NCBI RefSeq assembly: GCF_036077095.1
Contig: NZ_CP107960.1
Location: forward strand, 5,518,001-5,582,000
Direction: 5' to 3'
Length of the DNA stretch: 64,000 bases
Source of the DNA: Streptomyces sp. NBC_00376
GTDB taxonomy: Bacteria; Actinomycetota; Actinomycetes; Streptomycetales; Streptomycetaceae
The translations under genes and the position numbers were made by a program. Positions within the stretch are counted from its first letter, which is position 1. Each line of letters begins with the position of its first letter. Below, piece after piece: positions 25,794 to 34,840 of this stretch. The notes beneath the pieces are model-generated. The model was not told the DNA's origin and searched no databases. It saw only the letters and a program-made list of their open reading frames with translations.

Positions 25794-27131
25794 ATGACTG
25801 TGCCGGCTTTCGAGGAGTACGTGCCCGCCATCGACTGCACCTGTGCGGGGTGCGCCGCGCAGCGGCGGACCGCCGCCAGCGCACTGCCCATGCGGTACGG
25901 AGGTCATCCGGCCGCACGCGGCGCCCGCCGCGCCCTGGTGCTGGCCACCGCGGCCGGAGTGGTGCTGAGCAGCGGTGTCACCGAGGCGGCGAGCGCCACG
26001 AGCGCGACGGGTGCGACGGGCGAGCGGACGGCGGAGACGGCCGGAACCGCCCCGGCCGACGCGGACGGGGACAGCCCGCAGGGCGGACCGGGCCCGCTGC
26101 GCGGCGGTGGCGCCGCGGGCCCGCCCTCGTCCACGACCACCACGCCCAAGCTGCGCAAGAGCAGCCGGGCCGACATCATCAACCGCGCGAAGAAGTGGGT
26201 GTCCGCGCAGGTTCCGTACAGCATGACCAAGTACTGGGCGGACGGTTACCGGCAGGACTGCTCCGGCTACGTCTCGATGGCCTGGAACCTGCCCGGCAAC
26301 GAGTGGACCGGCAGCCTCGCCGAGTTCGGCAAGAAGATCGCGCGGGAGGAGCTCCAGCCCGGCGACATCCTGCTCTTCCACAATCCGGCCGACCCCTCGA
26401 AGGGCTCCCACGTCACGATCTTCGGCGGCTGGACCGACTACACGCACACCCATTACACGGCCTACGAGCAGACGAAGCCGCACGCCCGCAAGAAGACGAC
26501 GCCCATGGCGTACTGGACCAACTCCGGCAGCTACGTCGCCTACCGCTACAAGGGCCTCATCAGCCCGAGCGCCGGCAGCGGTTCGTCGGTGAAGGCGTTC
26601 CCGGGCGCCGCGAAGTTCGGCCCCGGTGCGAGCAACACGTACGTCACCGAGCTCGGCAGGATGCTCGTGGAGCGGGGCGGCAAGCGCTTCTACAAGGTCG
26701 GCCCCGGTCCCGGCTGGGGCGATGCCGACCGGCGGGCGACCCAGGCGTTCCAGAAGGCCCAGGGCTGGAAGGGCAAGGAGGCGGACGGCATCCCCGGCCC
26801 CGCCACCTGGCGGCTCCTGGCGAACGGAACCGGCCATGACATCCCCGGGAGCGGAAGCGGAACGGGAGTCGGCCACGGCGACTCGAAGCCGGGTTCGAAG
26901 TTCCCCGGGCGGGGCTATTTCCGGCCCGGTCAGTCCAACAGCCATGTCGACAGGCTCGGCAAGCAGTTGGTGAAGAAGGGCTTCGGCAAGCACTACACCT
27001 CGGGGCCGGGGCCCCGGTGGACCGAGGCGGACCGGCGGAACGTCGAGGCCTTCCAACGGGCTCAGGGCTGGCGGGGCGGAGCGGCCGACGGCTACCCCGG
27101 TCCGGAGACCTGGCGGCGACTCTTCGGGTGA
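25794..27131 (+). CDS. Secreted NlpC/P60-like peptidoglycan hydrolase with two PG-binding domains
   Basis: A 445-residue exported cell-wall enzyme. An unusual N-terminus of about 40 residues with DCTCAGCAAQ precedes the hydrophobic signal stretch (about residues 46-65). The amidase/peptidase domain (about 125-255) has the catalytic Cys in RQDCSGYVSMAW and His in GSHVTIFGGW. Two C-terminal peptidoglycan-binding modules follow, each ending in a similar line: AFQKAQGWKG..GIPGPATW and AFQRAQGWRG..GYPGPETW. ATG 25794 is preceded by GGAGGGGA. It probably cuts stem peptides during growth or division. The gene is divergent from tRNA-Lys copy 1. Confidence 0.88.
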   Translation: MTVPAFEEYVPAIDCTCAGCAAQRRTAASALPMRYGGHPAARGARRALVLATAAGVVLSSGVTEAASATSATGATGERTAETAGTAPADADGDSPQGGPGPLRGGGAAGPPSSTTTTPKLRKSSRADIINRAKKWVSAQVPYSMTKYWADGYRQDCSGYVSMAWNLPGNEWTGSLAEFGKKIAREELQPGDILLFHNPADPSKGSHVTIFGGWTDYTHTHYTAYEQTKPHARKKTTPMAYWTNSGSYVAYRYKGLISPSAGSGSSVKAFPGAAKFGPGASNTYVTELGRMLVERGGKRFYKVGPGPGWGDADRRATQAFQKAQGWKGKEADGIPGPATWRLLANGTGHDIPGSGSGTGVGHGDSKPGSKFPGRGYFRPGQSNSHVDRLGKQLVKKGFGKHYTSGPGPRWTEADRRNVEAFQRAQGWRGGAADGYPGPETWRRLFG

Positions 27132-27156
27132 CACGACGCACATGACGGAGGCGGGT

Positions 27157-28701
27157 ATGCGATCCACGGTGTCGGACAGCTCCGGAACCCCGGAGAACGG
27201 CGGGCGGCGGGAGAGGGAGCGGGGGGCGGTGAGGGCGACGGGCCCGGACGAACCCGCCGGGGCGACGGTTCCGGTTCCGGGGGTCGGTGAGGGGCCGGAC
27301 ACGGGGCCGGATCCCGGGCCGGGCTCCGTGGTCGACCTCGTGCTGGATCTGGTCCCGGGCGAGGACCGGGATCCGGGGCTCGGCGCGACATCGGCCTCGG
27401 TGTCGGTGTCGCTCCCGGTGGCGGGCGCCGTATCCGCGCCGGTGCCGGGTGGGTCGGGTGCGGGCGCCGACGCGCCTCCCCGGCGCCGCACGGCCCCCGA
27501 CGCCGTCTTCGACTCGCTCCCCGTCGCCGGGGGCGACGGGGCCGAACAGTCCGGCGACCCGCTGTGGGGGGCCGGGCGGCACCACGCGGTCATCGCCAAC
27601 GAGCGGACCGCGTCCATCCCCGTGCATCTGCTCTTCCGGGAGGACGCCGAGGGCGCCGAGCGAGCCGACGCGACCGCGCTCCCCGTCGGTGTGCTGCGAC
27701 GGGGAGCCGGTGGCGACCGGACGCAGCCGGGGGTGCGGCGCCCGCAGGTGCCCGAGGGGCCCCAGGTGCGGCCCCCGACCAGGCCGGCACCGGTCGGTGA
27801 TCCACGGCTCGCCGAGCGGCCGGGCCCCGCCCTCCCCGGCTGGCTCGCGCTGCTCGTCGCACTGGCCGGGTCCGCCGCCGGCGGCGCAGTGCTCTGGTGG
27901 ATCGGCGCGCTGCCCGCCGCCGTGCTCGCCCGGCTCGGGATCGGCTCGCACCCGTACGACGGGATCGGCCTCGGCGCCTGGGCGGCGCTCGCCGCGCTGG
28001 CGTCGGTGGTGCTCTTCGCGCTCGGCGGCCTGAGCCGCGGGCGGGTGGGGTACGCCTGGGTGCTGACGCTGTTCGGCGAGTACCGGGGGAGCGTGCGGCG
28101 GACCGGGCTGATGTGGATCAGCCCCCTGCTGCTGCGCCGCCGGGTCGACGTACGCCTGCGGCACTGGCGCAGCGAACCGCTCCCCGCCGTGGATGCCAAC
28201 GGCACGGCGCTGCGCGTCGTCGTCCTCGTGGTGTGGCGGATCAAGGACACCGTGCGGGCGGCGCTCGGGGTCGCCGACCACGAGGCGTATCTGCGCGAGC
28301 AGGTCGAGGCGGCGATGGCCCGGGTCCTCTCGCAGCTGCCCGCCGACGCCTTCCACGAGGACGCGCACACCCTGCGCAACGCCGAGGCGGTCGGCGACGC
28401 GCTGACCCGGATGCTGAAGGCGGACTGCGAGCCGGTCGGCATCGAGGTGTACTCGGCCCAGCCGACCGGGATCGAGTACGCGCCGGAGGTCGCCGCGGCG
28501 ATGCAGCGCCGCCGGATCGCGGCCATCGACGCCAAGCACCGGGACAGCGTCTTGACTTCGGTGGTCGACGCGGTCGACGACACGGTCAACCGGCTCACCG
28601 CGCGGGGCATCGTGGAGCTGGACGACTACGAACGGAAGTCCCTGGTCAAGGACTTGACGGTGGCCTTCTACACCGGACGCAGCGGCGGGGAGGGCGCCTG
28701 A
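27157..28701 (+). CDS. SPFH (band 7/stomatin-like) membrane protein
   Basis: A 514-residue protein. The first 220 residues are disordered, Pro/Gly-rich and acidic. Two membrane helices lie at about 225-250 and 265-285. The SPFH domain follows, with VLTLFGEYRGSVRRTGLMWI near its start, LRHWRSEPLPAVDANGTAL, and later HRDSVLTSVVDAVDDTVNRL. Such proteins oligomerise on membranes and organise microdomains. ATG 27157 is preferred over ATG 27142 because GGAGG lies between them at the right distance. It starts 25 nt after the peptidoglycan hydrolase gene, so the two are probably co-transcribed. Confidence 0.85.
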   Translation: MRSTVSDSSGTPENGGRRERERGAVRATGPDEPAGATVPVPGVGEGPDTGPDPGPGSVVDLVLDLVPGEDRDPGLGATSASVSVSLPVAGAVSAPVPGGSGAGADAPPRRRTAPDAVFDSLPVAGGDGAEQSGDPLWGAGRHHAVIANERTASIPVHLLFREDAEGAERADATALPVGVLRRGAGGDRTQPGVRRPQVPEGPQVRPPTRPAPVGDPRLAERPGPALPGWLALLVALAGSAAGGAVLWWIGALPAAVLARLGIGSHPYDGIGLGAWAALAALASVVLFALGGLSRGRVGYAWVLTLFGEYRGSVRRTGLMWISPLLLRRRVDVRLRHWRSEPLPAVDANGTALRVVVLVVWRIKDTVRAALGVADHEAYLREQVEAAMARVLSQLPADAFHEDAHTLRNAEAVGDALTRMLKADCEPVGIEVYSAQPTGIEYAPEVAAAMQRRRIAAIDAKHRDSVLTSVVDAVDDTVNRLTARGIVELDDYERKSLVKDLTVAFYTGRSGGEGA

Positions 28702-28745
28702 GGGTCCCGGGGGAGGCCGCGCGGCCAAGCGGAATCCAACTCTCA

Positions 28746-28797
28746 TTGGTCTGGACATGTTCATATCCCGTCAATAATCTAAGTCTTGGTCTAGACC
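28746..28797 (+). promoter_or_regulatory. Two DasR-type operators (dre) before the AA10 gene
   Basis: TTGGTCTAGACC at 28786-28797 matches the core of the DasR responsive element, whose consensus centres on TGGTCTAGACCA. TTGGTCTGGACA at 28746-28757 is a weaker second copy, 40 bp (nearly four helical turns) upstream. DasR controls chitin and N-acetylglucosamine genes, which fits the downstream chitin-active enzyme. Confidence 0.75.
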
Positions 28798-28858
28798 GCA
28801 AAGCGCGCGCGCAGCACAGCTCATGGAACCTCCCCCACGTTCTTGAGGAGCGACAGCA

Positions 28859-29449
28859 ATGCGTAAAAGGGCAAGTGCGGCCGTGGTCGGCCTGGCCATC
28901 GCGGGCGTCTCGATGTTCGCGACCGGCAGCGCCGGCAGCCATGGCTACACCGACAACCCCATCAGCCGCCAGAAGCTCTGTGCCAACGGCACGGTGACAG
29001 GCTGCGGCAACATCCAGTGGGAGCCGCAGAGCGTCGAGGGCCCGAAGGGCTTCCCGGCGGCGGGTCCGGCCGACGGCAAGATCTGTTCCGGCGGTCATGG
29101 CGAGTTCGCGCAGCTGGACGACCCGCGCGGCGGCAGCTGGCCCGCCACCCAGGTCACCGCCGGCCAGGGCTTCAGCTTCCGCTGGCAGTTCACCGCGCGC
29201 CACGCCACGACGGACTTCCGCTACTACATCACCAAGGACGGCTGGGACCCCACCAAGCCGCTCACCAGGGCCGACCTGGAATCGCAGCCCTTCATGACGG
29301 TGCCGTACGGCGGCAAGCAGCCCCCGGCGACCCTGACCCAGCAGGGCACCATCCCCACCCAGAAGAGCGGGAAGCACATCATCCTGAGCGTCTGGAACAT
29401 CGCTGACACGGCGAACGCGTTCTATGCCTGCTCCGATGTTCAGTTCTGA
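28859..29449 (+). CDS. Lytic polysaccharide monooxygenase, AA10 (chitin-binding protein)
   Basis: A 196-residue secreted copper enzyme. After a signal peptide ending GSAGS the mature protein begins with HGYTDNPISR, whose N-terminal His is the first copper ligand. The second His is in TARHATTDFRYY, and the Phe near NAFYACSDVQF fills the axial site. Four or more Cys form the usual disulphides. There is no carbohydrate-binding module, so it is a single-domain AA10 that oxidatively cleaves chitin or cellulose. ATG 28859 follows GAGGAG. Two DasR-type sites lie upstream, so N-acetylglucosamine signals probably induce it. Confidence 0.93.
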   Translation: MRKRASAAVVGLAIAGVSMFATGSAGSHGYTDNPISRQKLCANGTVTGCGNIQWEPQSVEGPKGFPAAGPADGKICSGGHGEFAQLDDPRGGSWPATQVTAGQGFSFRWQFTARHATTDFRYYITKDGWDPTKPLTRADLESQPFMTVPYGGKQPPATLTQQGTIPTQKSGKHIILSVWNIADTANAFYACSDVQF

Positions 29450-29475
29450 CGTGTAGTCAATTATCGTGCGGCGCC

Positions 29476-31236
29476 ATGAGGAGCGCAGGCACCGTTGCGG
29501 AGCTCGTACAGCGCCAATGGGGCGACCACCGGCCCGGACTGAGACATCGGGACACCGTTCTCAGCCATCACCAGGTCGCCGCCGGCGCTGCCGCGCGGGC
29601 CGCGCTCCTGGCGGATCTGCTGTCGGCGGGCGGCGAACCGCACATCGGGGTGCTGCTGGACAACACCCCTGAATTCCCACTCTGGTTGAGCGCGGCGGCC
29701 CTGGCCGGGGCCGCCGTGGCCGGGATCAACCCGACCCGGCGCGGCGCCGAACTGGCCCGCGACATCCTGCACACCGACTGCCGGGTCCTGGTCACCGAAC
29801 GCGCCCACCTGCCGCTGCTCGACGGCCTGGACCTGCCGGGCGTCCGGATGCTGGTGACCGACACCGACGCGTACGCCGAACTCCTGGCCCCGTACGCCGG
29901 AGCCGAACCGGGCGACACGACCCGCACGGGCGTCGGGCCCACGACCCGGATGCTGCTCTACTTCACCTCCGGATCGACCGGCGCGCCCAAGGCGGCGATC
30001 TGCACCCAGGGACGGCTGGCGGCGGCCGGGCAGTCGCTCGTCGACCACTTCGGCATCCGGCGCGAGGACGTCCACTACATCTGCATGCCGATGTTCCACG
30101 GCAACGCGGTGATCGCCGACTGGGCGCCCGCCCTGGCCGCCGGGGCCGCCGTCGCGCTGCGCCGCCGCTTCTCGGCCTCCGGATTCCTCGACGACGTACG
30201 GGCGCACGGGGCGACGTACTTCACCTATGTCGGCCGCGCCGTGCAGTACCTGCTGGCCACCCCCGAGCGCCCGGACGACCGCGAGCACCCGCTGCGGCTC
30301 GGCTTCGGCACCGAGGCCGGTGCGGTGGACGCGGCCCGGTTCCGGGAGCGGTTCGGGGTGCGGCTGGTCGAGGGCTACGGCTCCTCCGAGGGCGGCGCGG
30401 CGGTCCAGCGGACCCCCGACACCCCGGAGCGGGCGATCGGGAAGGCACCGGCCCGCGACGATCTCGCGGTCGTGGACCCGGAGACCGGCGAGGAGCGGCC
30501 CGCCGCCGTCTTCGACGGCGCGGGCCGGCTGACCAACGGGGCCGAGGCGATCGGTGAACTGGTCAACCGGGGGCACACGCCCTTCGAGGGCTACTGGCGC
30601 AACGAGGAGGCGGAGGCCCAGCGGGTGCGCGGCGGCTGGTACTGGACCGGGGACCTCTTCTTCCGGGACGCCGAAGGCTTCCTCTACTTCGCGGGCCGCA
30701 CCGACGACCGGCTGCGGGTGGACAGCGAGAACCTGGCCGCCGCGATGATCGAGAACATCCTGGCCCGCTGGGAGGACGCGGCCGCCGTGGCGGTGTACGC
30801 GGTGCCGGACCCGGTCGCCGGGGACCAGGTGATGGCGGCGCTCGCCCTGCGGGAGGGCGCGGCCTTCGACCCGTCCGCCTTCGCCGCTTTCCTCGCCGCG
30901 CAGCCGGACCTGGGTACGAAGATGGCCCCCCGCTTCGTACGGATCGTCCCGGCGATGCCGGTGACGGCGACGAACAAGGTGCACCGCGTGCGGCTGCGCC
31001 GGGAGGGGTTCTGGTCCGTGGGACCCGTGTGGTGGAACGGGGCCGGCGCCGGGTACGAGCCGTTCGGCGACGGGCAGTTGAGCGCTCTGCTGCGTGAGTA
31101 CGAGGCGCACGGGCGTGCCGAGGTCTGTTCCCGGCCGCCGGACGGACCGAATGCGCCGGACGGGCCCGGGGTGCGGGCCCGTCCGGCGATCGAGGACACG
31201 GCGGCGAGGAGGGTGGGCCCGCACGAGAGGCCCTAG
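29476..31236 (+). CDS. AMP-binding acyl-CoA synthetase
   Basis: A 586-residue ANL-superfamily enzyme that activates a carboxylic acid as an acyl-adenylate and probably transfers it to CoA. The P-loop is LLYFTSGSTGAPKAAI, the adenine motif is VEGYGSSEGGAAV, followed by WYWTGDLFF and the hinge GRTDDRLRVDSENL. The C-terminal catalytic Lys is likely in ATNKVHRV. The last 60 residues are disordered. The substrate is unknown. The start at ATG 29476 lies 26 nt after the AA10 stop with no strong Shine-Dalgarno. The stop overlaps that of the convergent MFS gene. Confidence 0.87.
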   Translation: MRSAGTVAELVQRQWGDHRPGLRHRDTVLSHHQVAAGAAARAALLADLLSAGGEPHIGVLLDNTPEFPLWLSAAALAGAAVAGINPTRRGAELARDILHTDCRVLVTERAHLPLLDGLDLPGVRMLVTDTDAYAELLAPYAGAEPGDTTRTGVGPTTRMLLYFTSGSTGAPKAAICTQGRLAAAGQSLVDHFGIRREDVHYICMPMFHGNAVIADWAPALAAGAAVALRRRFSASGFLDDVRAHGATYFTYVGRAVQYLLATPERPDDREHPLRLGFGTEAGAVDAARFRERFGVRLVEGYGSSEGGAAVQRTPDTPERAIGKAPARDDLAVVDPETGEERPAAVFDGAGRLTNGAEAIGELVNRGHTPFEGYWRNEEAEAQRVRGGWYWTGDLFFRDAEGFLYFAGRTDDRLRVDSENLAAAMIENILARWEDAAAVAVYAVPDPVAGDQVMAALALREGAAFDPSAFAAFLAAQPDLGTKMAPRFVRIVPAMPVTATNKVHRVRLRREGFWSVGPVWWNGAGAGYEPFGDGQLSALLREYEAHGRAEVCSRPPDGPNAPDGPGVRARPAIEDTAARRVGPHERP

Positions 31237-32771
31237 TTCACCAGGGCCGGCTCCTCGTGCACCGCGGCCTCCGCGGCTTCTTCCCCCGCGGTCCCCCTCC
31301 GCCGCAGCAGTACCGCGGCCAGCACCGCCCCCGCCAGCAGCAGCGCCGCTCCCGCGACCGAGGCGTACTGCATGCTGTGCACGAAGGCCTCCCGGCCGAC
31401 CGAGATCAGCGAACCGTCACCCGTGGCCACCGCACCGGCGAGGGTCTTGCGGGCGGTCTCCGGGGCGGAGTCCGGCATGTCCGCGGTGTAGATCGCGGTG
31501 GCCACCGCGCCCAGCAGGGCCATTCCCATCGCACCGCCGAACTCCTGGCCGGTCTCCAGCAGCGAGGCCGCCGAACTGGCCTTCGCCGGCGGGGCCGTGG
31601 ACAGCGCCAGGTCCGACACGAGCGCCATCACGGTGACGATGCCGCTGCTCATCACGGCGCAGCCGCCGAGCAGCAGCCACAGGGAGTCCGTACCGGTCAG
31701 GGCGAGGACGGCGAAGCCGGCGGCGGCGATGACGAAACCGGCGCAGATGACCCGGGCGCGGTCGGTGCGCTGGGCGATCGCCGTGGCCGTCGGGGCCGCG
31801 GCGCCCACCGCCAGGGACGGTGCCAGGCTCCACAGCGCGGCCTCCATCGTGCTCATGCCGAGAACCGACTGGAGGTACTGCGTGGTGAAGAACGAGGAGC
31901 CCATCATGGCGAACGCGGCCAGCGCGTTCAGCCCGATCCCGGCGGCGAAGCCGCGGTGGCGGAACAGTTCCCGGCTGATCATCGCGTCGGAGCGGCCGCG
32001 CTGGCGGCGGACGAAGAACAGACCGACGACCAGCCCCGCGCCGGTGATCAGCGCGTTCCGCACATCGAGCCCATGGGCGGCGCTCTCCTTGACGCCGTAG
32101 ACCACCGGCAGCACGGACCCCATCGACAGCGGCACGCTCAGGAAGTCGAACCGTCCGGGGTTCGGGTCCTTGAACTCCGGGACCAGCACCGGCACCAGAA
32201 CCAGCAGCAGCACCATGGCCGGCACATTGATCAGGAAGACCGAGCCCCACCAGAAGTGCTCCAGCATGACCCCGCTGAGCACCGAGCCGAGCGCGATGCC
32301 GCCCGCCATGGCGCCCGACCAGATCCCCACGGCCCGGCCGCGCTGCCGCTCGTCGCGGAACATGTTCCGTACCAGCCCCATGGTCGACGGCATCAGCGTC
32401 GCCCCGCCGACCCCGAGCAGGGCGCGGGCCGCGATCAGCATCTCGGGGCTGTCGGCGTACGCGGCGGCGACGGACGCGGCACTGAACGCGAGCGCGCCCA
32501 GGAGCAGCAGCTTGCGACGGCCGATCCGGTCGCCGAGCGAGCCCATCGTGATGAGCAGGCCGGCCAGGGCGAAGGCGTACACATCGAAGATCCAGAGCTG
32601 CTGGGTGGCGCTGGGGGCGAGGTCCCGGTCGATGGACGGGATCGCGAAGAAGAGGACGGAGATGTCCATCGAGACGAGGAGGAGGGGCAGCAGGAGGACC
32701 ACGAAGGCGGTCCATTCCCGGCGGCCGGCGAGGTGGCCGCGCTCGGCGGTGGTGCTCGTAGCGTTCGTCAT
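31233..32771 (-). CDS. MFS drug exporter, DHA2 (14-helix) type
   Basis: A 512-residue membrane protein with about 14 helices. Family signatures include LVSMDISVLFFAIPSI in helix 1, GSLGDRIGRRKLLLLGAL (the cytoplasmic loop 2-3 motif) and GGATLMPSTMGLVRNMF. DHA2 members export drugs, dyes or antibiotics by proton antiport. Two TetR-type palindromes cover the promoter region at 32784-32830, but no TetR gene lies next to it. ATG 32771 is the start. It could protect against an unknown toxic compound. Confidence 0.88.
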   Translation of the reverse strand: MTNATSTTAERGHLAGRREWTAFVVLLLPLLLVSMDISVLFFAIPSIDRDLAPSATQQLWIFDVYAFALAGLLITMGSLGDRIGRRKLLLLGALAFSAASVAAAYADSPEMLIAARALLGVGGATLMPSTMGLVRNMFRDERQRGRAVGIWSGAMAGGIALGSVLSGVMLEHFWWGSVFLINVPAMVLLLVLVPVLVPEFKDPNPGRFDFLSVPLSMGSVLPVVYGVKESAAHGLDVRNALITGAGLVVGLFFVRRQRGRSDAMISRELFRHRGFAAGIGLNALAAFAMMGSSFFTTQYLQSVLGMSTMEAALWSLAPSLAVGAAAPTATAIAQRTDRARVICAGFVIAAAGFAVLALTGTDSLWLLLGGCAVMSSGIVTVMALVSDLALSTAPPAKASSAASLLETGQEFGGAMGMALLGAVATAIYTADMPDSAPETARKTLAGAVATGDGSLISVGREAFVHSMQYASVAGAALLLAGAVLAAVLLRRRGTAGEEAAEAAVHEEPALVN

Positions 32772-32783
32772 GCCAGGAAATGT

Positions 32784-32830
32784 ACGAGCGTTTAAAACGC
32801 TTGTCTAGTACGAGTGTGTAAAACGTTCGT
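32784..32830 (-). promoter_or_regulatory. Two TetR-type palindromic operators before the MFS exporter
   Basis: Site 1, ACGAGCGTTTAAAACGCTTGT (32784-32804, a 15-bp perfect core AGCGTTT-A-AAACGCT), and site 2, with the same ends ACGAG and TTCGT and the shared word TAAAACG (32810-32830), are centred 26 bp apart. They begin 12 bp upstream of the start codon, an ideal place for repression. Confidence 0.7.
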
Positions 32831-32851
32831 ACATCTCGATGGGCAGCAAAA

Positions 32852-32895
32852 AACGCACTGGGCGGTTCACGTGTACGTGAACCGCCCAGTGCGTT
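32852..32895 (-). terminator. Strong intrinsic terminator after tRNA-Lys copy 2
   Basis: A 21-bp perfect stem (32852-32872 with 32875-32895) with a 2-nt loop is followed on the minus strand by six T residues. It starts 5 nt after the tRNA end. Confidence 0.92.
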
Positions 32896-32900
32896 GTCTG

Positions 32901-32974
32901 TGCGCCGCCAGGGACTCGAACCCCGGACCCGCTGATTAAGAGTCAGCTGCTCTAACCAACTGAGCTAGCGGCGC
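32901..32974 (-). tRNA. tRNA-Lys (CUU), copy 2
   Basis: A 74-nt gene identical to the copy at 25536, with anticodon CTT, acceptor stem GCGCCGC/GCGGCGC and no encoded CCA. It is preceded by the same TCAGCA leader word as the other copies. Confidence 0.97.
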
Positions 32975-33048
32975 TTGCTGACTCGAAAATAATACCTGCT
33001 CCGGAGGGGTGCTGATGCCACCCCCGCCGGGAGCCCCGTCGGACGGGC

Positions 33049-33807
33049 CTAGAGCGCCATCGACAGGAGCACCGGAGCCGCCCGCCGGTTCAGCGTGTCC
33101 GCCGCCGAGCGCAGGCGGTGCGCGTCCTCGATCGGCAGCGACAGTGCCAGGCAGCCCGCCGATGCCCCGGCCGTCAGCGGCACCGCCGCGCACACCGTGC
33201 CGACCGCGTACTCCTGGAGGTCGAGCACCGGGACCGTCGCCGGCTGGCTGTCCAGCTTGGAGAAGAGCACCTTCTCGTTGGTGATCGTCCGCGAGGTGAG
33301 CCGGGGCGTCTTGTGGCGCGAGATGTGGTCCCGGCGGCCGTCCTGGTCGAGCTGGGCCAGCAGGCATTTGCCGGCCGCCGAGGCGTGCGCCGCCGACCGG
33401 AAGTCCACCCACTCGTTGACCGCGGGGGTGAGCGGGCCGTCGGCGTACTGCGTGACCCGGATCTCGCCGTCGACGTACCGGCTGATGTAGACCGCCGCGC
33501 CGACCGAGTCGCGCAGCTGCGCCAGCATCCGCTGGAGCCTGGACTCCAGGGCCTGTCTGCGGGCCGGGCCGGAACCGAGGAGCAGGAGCGAGGCGCCGAT
33601 GACGTACGCGCCGTCGGTGACCTGCTCCACGTAACCCTCGCGGCGCAGTGTCAGCAGCAGGGAGGTGAGGTGGCCGGTGGGCAGTCCCGTCTCGCGGGAG
33701 ATCTGGGTGTCCGTCACACCGTTGCCGTGTTTGGAGACCGTTTCGAGAACGCGAAGGGCGTACTGCACCGAATGGAACGGTGCGGTCGGTTCGGGCTTCA
33801 ATGCCAC
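33049..33807 (-). CDS. IclR-family transcriptional regulator
   Basis: A 252-residue regulator. The N-terminal winged helix (about residues 10-75) contains GVTDTQISRETGLPTGHLTS, and the C-terminal IclR effector domain (about 85-250) contains HASAAGKCLLAQL and VCAAVPLTAG. It lies 166 nt downstream of ehuA on the same strand, so it may sense ectoine-derived or other small acids and control the transporter; this is inferred from proximity. ATG 33807 is the start. A palindrome GGCATATGCC lies in the gap upstream at 33934. Confidence 0.88.
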   Translation of the reverse strand: MALKPEPTAPFHSVQYALRVLETVSKHGNGVTDTQISRETGLPTGHLTSLLLTLRREGYVEQVTDGAYVIGASLLLLGSGPARRQALESRLQRMLAQLRDSVGAAVYISRYVDGEIRVTQYADGPLTPAVNEWVDFRSAAHASAAGKCLLAQLDQDGRRDHISRHKTPRLTSRTITNEKVLFSKLDSQPATVPVLDLQEYAVGTVCAAVPLTAGASAGCLALSLPIEDAHRLRSAADTLNRRAAPVLLSMAL

Positions 33808-33973
33808 GGTTTCCCCCTACCAGGTTGTTACCGCAAGCTCTGATCTCACGATAGCCGCCAAGACCCTGTTCCAGGGCGGCTGTTGGCGACTCGGCGGAGC
33901 GCCCCACCCCGGTGAGCTGGGGCGCATCCGTCCGGCATATGCCAAAGTCATTGGCTTGCGACAAAGGGTGAGG

Positions 33974-34840
33974 TCACAGCACCGCGTCGAGGAATTCGCG
34001 CGTACGTTCGTGCTCCGGGTCGGTGAAGATTTTTTCCGGCGGACCGGATTCGATCACCCGCCCGGAGTCGAACATCAGTACCTTCTCCGAGACGTCCCGG
34101 GCGAAATTCATCTCATGGGTCACGCAGAGCATGGTGATGTCGGTGTTCCTGGCGATGTCGCCCAGCAGCTCCAGCACCCCGGCCACCAGTTCCGGGTCGA
34201 GCGCCGACGTCACCTCGTCCAGCAGCAGGATCTCCGGCTCCATGGCCAGGGCGCGGGCGATGGCGACCCGCTGCTGCTGCCCCCCGGAGAGCTGGGAGGG
34301 GTGGGCGTCGATCTTCGCGGAGAGCCCGACCAGGTCGAGCAGCTCCCGGGCCCGGGTCTCCGCCTCCTCGCGGTCCTTGCCCAGCACGTTGACCGGCGCC
34401 TCGGTGATGTTCTGCAGCACCTTCATGTTGGGGAAGAGGTTGAACTGCTGGAAGACCATGCCGATCTTCTTCCGCGCCTCGCGCAGATGCTTCTCCGGCG
34501 CCGGCTTCAGCGGTCCGCCGGGCGTCCTGATGTGGGACAGCGGGCTGCCGTCCACCCAGATGACGCCGCCGCTGACCTTCTCCAGCGTCATCAGCAGCCG
34601 CAGGATGGTGGTCTTGCCCGAGCCGCTGGGCCCGATCAGGGTGACGTGCTCACCGCGCCGCACCGAGAAGTTCAGCCGGTCCAGGACGACATGGTCGCCG
34701 TACCGCTTCACGACATCGTCGAAGCGGACCAGCGGATGGCCGGTCTCCGGTGCGGCGGCCGGTGCGGCGTCCGCAGGGGCCGTGGGGGCCGCGGGGGCCG
34801 CACCCGTCGTCTTGCGCAGGGGGAGGTGTTCAGTGGCCAA
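33974..34840 (-). CDS. ehuA: Ectoine/hydroxyectoine ABC importer ATP-binding protein EhuA
   Basis: A 288-residue ATPase of the polar amino acid group. After a disordered Ala/Pro-rich N-terminus of about 35 residues, Walker A is GPSGSGKTT, the Q-loop is [13 protein letters not shown], the signature is [15 protein letters not shown] and Walker B is [14 protein letters not shown]. It is the last gene of the ehuBCDA operon and overlaps ehuD by 11 nt. It energises uptake of the compatible solutes ectoine and hydroxyectoine. The identification rests mainly on the EhuB-like binding protein in the same operon. Confidence 0.85.
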   Translation of the reverse strand: MATEHLPLRKTTGAAPAAPTAPADAAPAAAPETGHPLVRFDDVVKRYGDHVVLDRLNFSVRRGEHVTLIGPSGSGKTTILRLLMTLEKVSGGVIWVDGSPLSHIRTPGGPLKPAPEKHLREARKKIGMVFQQFNLFPNMKVLQNITEAPVNVLGKDREEAETRARELLDLVGLSAKIDAHPSQLSGGQQQRVAIARALAMEPEILLLDEVTSALDPELVAGVLELLGDIARNTDITMLCVTHEMNFARDVSEKVLMFDSGRVIESGPPEKIFTDPEHERTREFLDAVL

